This document shows, piece after piece, positions 61,231-64,000 of a stretch of DNA of 64,000 nt; the first letter of the stretch is position 1; every line of letters begins with the position of its first letter. Where the stretch lies: contig NZ_CP060295.1 of assembly GCF_014302995.1 (NCBI RefSeq), positions 1,054,001 through 1,118,000 on the forward strand, read 5' to 3'. This stretch comes from Variovorax sp. PAMC26660 (GTDB lineage: Bacteria; Pseudomonadota; Gammaproteobacteria; Burkholderiales; Burkholderiaceae_C). The notes beneath the pieces are model-generated. The model ran no database searches, was not told the origin of the DNA, and worked only from the letters and a program-made list of their open reading frames with translations. The position numbers were made by a program, and so were the translations under genes.

Positions 61231-63633
61231 ATGAACTTACCCAAGTCCCTCGCGACCATCGCCGCGCTGCTCGCCTCGCTCGCTACCCTTCCGGCCTGGG
61301 CCGCCGATCCGTTCACCGTCAAGGACATCCGGCTCGAAGGCCTGCAACGCGTCGAGCCCGGCACCATCTTCGCAACCCTGGGCATCAAGGCCGGCGACAC
61401 CTACAGCGACGAGCGCGGCAGCGCGGCCATCCGCGCGCTGTTCGAGCTGGGTCTTTTCAAGGATGTTCGCATCGACGTCAACGGCAACGTGATCGTCGTG
61501 ATCGTCGAAGAGCGCCCCTCCATCGCCGACGTCGACTTCGTCGGCGCCAAGGAATTCGACAAGGCCGCGCTGCAGAAGGCATTGCGAGAAGTCGGCCTGG
61601 CCGAAGGCCAGCCCTACGACAAGGCACTGGCCGACCGCGCCGAACAGGAACTCAAGCAGCAGTACATCAGCCGCAGCCTCTACGGCGCGCAAGTGGTCAC
61701 CACCGTCACGCCGCTCGAGCGCAACCGCGTCAACCTCACCTTCACCGTGACCGAAGGCGAGACGGCACGCATCAAGGAAGTGCACGTGGTCGGCAACAAG
61801 GACTTCAGCGAAAGCACGCTGCTCGACCTGTTCGACCAGGACAGCGGCGGCTGGCTCGCCTGGTACACGAAGTCGAACCAGTACGCGCGCAGCAAATTCA
61901 ACGCCGACCTGGAGACGCTGCGCTCCTACTACATCACGCGCGGGTATCTCGAATTCCGCATCGAGTCCACGCAGGTCGCGATCTCGCCGGACAAGCAGTC
62001 GATCACGCTCACCATCAACATCACCGAAGGCCGCAAGTTTGCGATTGCCGGCGTCAAGCTCTCGGGCGACTACCTGGGCCGCGAGGACGAGTTCAAGTCC
62101 CTCGTCACCATCCGCCCCGGGGCACCCTACAACGGCGAAGAAGTGGCCGCCACCACAAAAGCCTTCACCGACTACTTCGGCACCTTCGGCTATGCCTTCG
62201 CACGCGTGAAGGCCGAGCCCGAGATCGACCGCGCCAACAACCGCGTGGTGATGGTGCTGAAGGCGGAGCCGGCGCGGCGCGTTTACGTGCGGCGGCTCAA
62301 CATCGGCGGCAATTCAAAAACGCGCGACGAAGTCATCCGCCGCGAGTTTCGCCAGTACGAAGGCGCCTGGTACGACGGCAACAAGATCAAGCTCTCGCGC
62401 GACCGCGTCGACCGCCTGGGCTTCTTCACCGACGTGAACGTCGAGACCACCGAGGTCAGCGGCACACCCGACCAGGTCGACCTGTCGATCAACGTGACCG
62501 AAAAACCCACAGGCTCGCTGCAACTGGGCGCCGGCTACTCGTCGACCGACAAGATCTCGCTGACCTTCGGCATCACGCAGGAGAACGTGTTCGGCAGCGG
62601 CAACTACCTCGGCGTGCAGGTCAACACCAGCTCGTACAACCGCACGATCTCGCTCACCGCCACCGACCCGTACTTCACGAAAGACGGCATCTCGCGCACG
62701 CTGAACGTCTTCCACACCACCACCCGCCCCTACTACGAAGCGGACGGCAACTACAAGCTGGCAAGCGACGGCGGCTCGGTGCGCTTCGGCATTCCCGTGG
62801 GCGAGCTGGACACGATCTACCTGGGCATCGGCGTCGAGCGCTATGCCTTCACGCCGGGCAGCAACGGCTCCTACACGCTGGTCAATGGCTCCTATGTCTA
62901 CACCGCCACGCCGCAGGCCTACCTCAACTACTTCCAGTGCACGGGCACCGCGCCGAGCGTGGTCTGCACGGGCGATTCCAAGGTGGGCATTCCCGCCACC
63001 GTCGGCTGGTCGCGCGACGACCGCGACAGCGCGCTGGTGCCCACGCGCGGCCGGCTGCAAAGCGCCAACCTCGAGCTGGGCGTGGGCAGCGAGCTGCGCT
63101 ACCTGAAGACCAACTACCAGTACCAGCAGTACTTTCCGCTGTCCAAGCAGTACACACTGGCCGTCAACGGCCAGCTCGGCTATGCCAAGGCGCTGGGCGG
63201 CACCGCGTTCCCGATCTTCAAGAATTTCTACGCGGGCGGCCTGGGCTCCATTCGCGGCTTCGAGCAGAACTCGCTCGGGCCCACCGACGCAGTCACCGCC
63301 GGTGCGCTCGGCGGCACGCGCAAGGCGATCTTCAACATGGAGTTCAGCACACCCTTTCCCGGCGCGGGCAACGACCGCACGCTGCGGCTGTACACCTTCT
63401 TCGATGCAGGCAACGTCTTCGCCGACCGCACCGCGGGCATGACCGACGCGCAATGGAAGGCGCAGAACCGCCTGCGCGCATCGGCCGGCATCGGCATCAG
63501 CTGGATCTCGCCTCTGGGCCCGCTGCGGCTGGCCTACGCGGTGCCGCTGATGTACCAGAAGGCCGACACGGCCAACAACATCGCGGCGGACCGCACGCAG
63601 CGCTTTCAGTTCCAGATCGGAACTTCTTTCTGA
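61231..63633 (+). CDS. bamA: BamA-family outer-membrane assembly protein
   Basis: This is an 800-residue Omp85 protein. The signal peptide (LATIAALLASLATLPAWAA) precedes five POTRA domains (from DPFTVKDIRLEGLQRVEPG to about residue 425). A 16-strand barrel follows with the lid motif IRGF in GGLGSIRGFEQNS, ending FQFQIGTSF with the C-terminal Phe. Length and architecture equal true BamA. The housekeeping gene normally sits with rseP, skp and lpxD, none of which is here, so this may be a second, paralogous copy. It is preceded by the NERD gene and followed after 24 bases by a response regulator. Confidence 0.93.
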   Translation: MNLPKSLATIAALLASLATLPAWAADPFTVKDIRLEGLQRVEPGTIFATLGIKAGDTYSDERGSAAIRALFELGLFKDVRIDVNGNVIVVIVEERPSIADVDFVGAKEFDKAALQKALREVGLAEGQPYDKALADRAEQELKQQYISRSLYGAQVVTTVTPLERNRVNLTFTVTEGETARIKEVHVVGNKDFSESTLLDLFDQDSGGWLAWYTKSNQYARSKFNADLETLRSYYITRGYLEFRIESTQVAISPDKQSITLTINITEGRKFAIAGVKLSGDYLGREDEFKSLVTIRPGAPYNGEEVAATTKAFTDYFGTFGYAFARVKAEPEIDRANNRVVMVLKAEPARRVYVRRLNIGGNSKTRDEVIRREFRQYEGAWYDGNKIKLSRDRVDRLGFFTDVNVETTEVSGTPDQVDLSINVTEKPTGSLQLGAGYSSTDKISLTFGITQENVFGSGNYLGVQVNTSSYNRTISLTATDPYFTKDGISRTLNVFHTTTRPYYEADGNYKLASDGGSVRFGIPVGELDTIYLGIGVERYAFTPGSNGSYTLVNGSYVYTATPQAYLNYFQCTGTAPSVVCTGDSKVGIPATVGWSRDDRDSALVPTRGRLQSANLELGVGSELRYLKTNYQYQQYFPLSKQYTLAVNGQLGYAKALGGTAFPIFKNFYAGGLGSIRGFEQNSLGPTDAVTAGALGGTRKAIFNMEFSTPFPGAGNDRTLRLYTFFDAGNVFADRTAGMTDAQWKAQNRLRASAGIGISWISPLGPLRLAYAVPLMYQKADTANNIAADRTQRFQFQIGTSF

Positions 63634-63657
63634 ATGAAGACCGAAGGAGACACAGCC

Positions 63658-64000
63658 ATGAGCCGCATCCTGCTGGTGGAAGACGGGCGCGACAGCAGCG
63701 CCCGGGTGTTGATGGACCCGCTGCGCAACGCGGGCCACGAGGTCGAGCAGATCGAGGACGGCGCGGCAGCGCTGGACCGCATCCTGAGTTCGCCGCCCGC
63801 GCTCACGCTGCTCGACGTGGCGCTGCCGCACATCGACGGCCTGCGTGTGCTGGAGAAGGTGCGCTCGCACAGCGACCATCCGATCATCATGCTGACGGCG
63901 CGCACGCGCGAGGCCGACCGGCTGCGCGGCTTCGACATGGGCGCCGACGACTACGTGTGCAAGCCCTTCTCGCCCAGGGAAGTGGTGGCGCGCGTCAACA
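63658..64000 (+). CDS. OmpR-type response regulator, 3' truncated
   Basis: The first 114 residues of a response regulator are visible before the window ends. The receiver domain is complete or nearly so: MSRILLVEDGRDSSARV, phospho-acceptor Asp53 in LLDVALPHIDG, switch Thr in IIMLTARTREADR and Lys in YVCKPFSPREV. The start at 63658 follows AAGGAG; an in-frame ATG at 63634 is an alternative. A winged-helix output domain and a sensor kinase are expected beyond the edge. It directly follows the BamA-family gene and may regulate it. Confidence 0.88.
   Translation, partial: MSRILLVEDGRDSSARVLMDPLRNAGHEVEQIEDGAAALDRILSSPPALTLLDVALPHIDGLRVLEKVRSHSDHPIIMLTARTREADRLRGFDMGADDYVCKPFSPREVVARVN

Overview
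The window is GC-rich, densely coded, and reads as one 64 kb piece of a Comamonadaceae chromosome, most like Variovorax (Betaproteobacteria, Burkholderiales). The basis is the gene order rplU-rpmA-obgE-proB, the ispB/tRNA-Pro/pilBCD/coaE block, Bug-type (TTT) solute-binding proteins, urease genes with ureJ inside, and short-spaced or 4-base-overlapping genes. No database search was possible, so the taxonomic call rests on recognised gene content only.

Layout. 1-2.3 kb: the end of an ABC importer operon (truncated permease, ATPase) and a GNAT acetyltransferase. 2.4-8.7 kb: hemA, prfA, prmC, grxD, a cupin, a CNNM/CorC-like membrane protein and a lytic transglycosylase. 8.7-14.8 kb: proS, rppH, a CNP1-like lipoprotein, proB, obgE, rpmA, rplU. 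14.9-20.8 kb: ispB, tRNA-Pro(CGG), pilB, pilC, pilD, coaE. 20.8-28.3 kb: zapD and yacG, flanked on both sides by polysaccharide O-acylation genes (an MBOAT/SGNH pair and two tandem OafA-type acyltransferases). 28.4-34.2 kb: mutT, a DUF815 ATPase, argJ, secA and a DciA-like gene. 34.3-40.4 kb: an accessory amino-acid metabolism cluster with an ornithine-cyclodeaminase-family enzyme, two threonine-synthase-like PLP enzymes, a YheO/DauR-type regulator, a Bug binding protein and a LysR regulator. 40.4-51.4 kb: a putative outer-membrane protein, then a LuxR response regulator and a histidine kinase whose N-terminal half is an NCS1 nucleobase/urea-type permease, divergent from ureA-ureJ-ureB-ureC-ureE-ureF-ureG. 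51.4-58.7 kb: a small secreted protein, a pirin/LysR divergent pair, tctA-tctB and an OmpR-type two-component system. 58.8-64 kb: a porin, a repeat-rich gap, a NERD-domain protein, a BamA-family protein and the start of another response regulator.

The most notable region is 41.2-51.4 kb. A transporter-kinase fusion is transcribed away from the urease operon, and the roughly 90-base gap holds a near-consensus sigma-54 promoter facing ureA with an NtrC-like palindrome just upstream. A second sigma-54-like element faces the kinase. This suggests that nitrogen limitation and a transported or sensed nitrogen compound jointly control ureolysis. ureD, usually next to ureA, is not in the window. Between ureE and ureF lie two 94-base hairpin units in opposite orientation with an identical 37-base core but different, internally complementary arms. 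This is a structured repeat that no gene explains.

Other points of interest are the insertion of acylation genes into an otherwise ordinary housekeeping string, palindromic operator candidates in the amino-acid cluster, and a BamA-family gene without the usual rseP/skp/lpxD neighbours.
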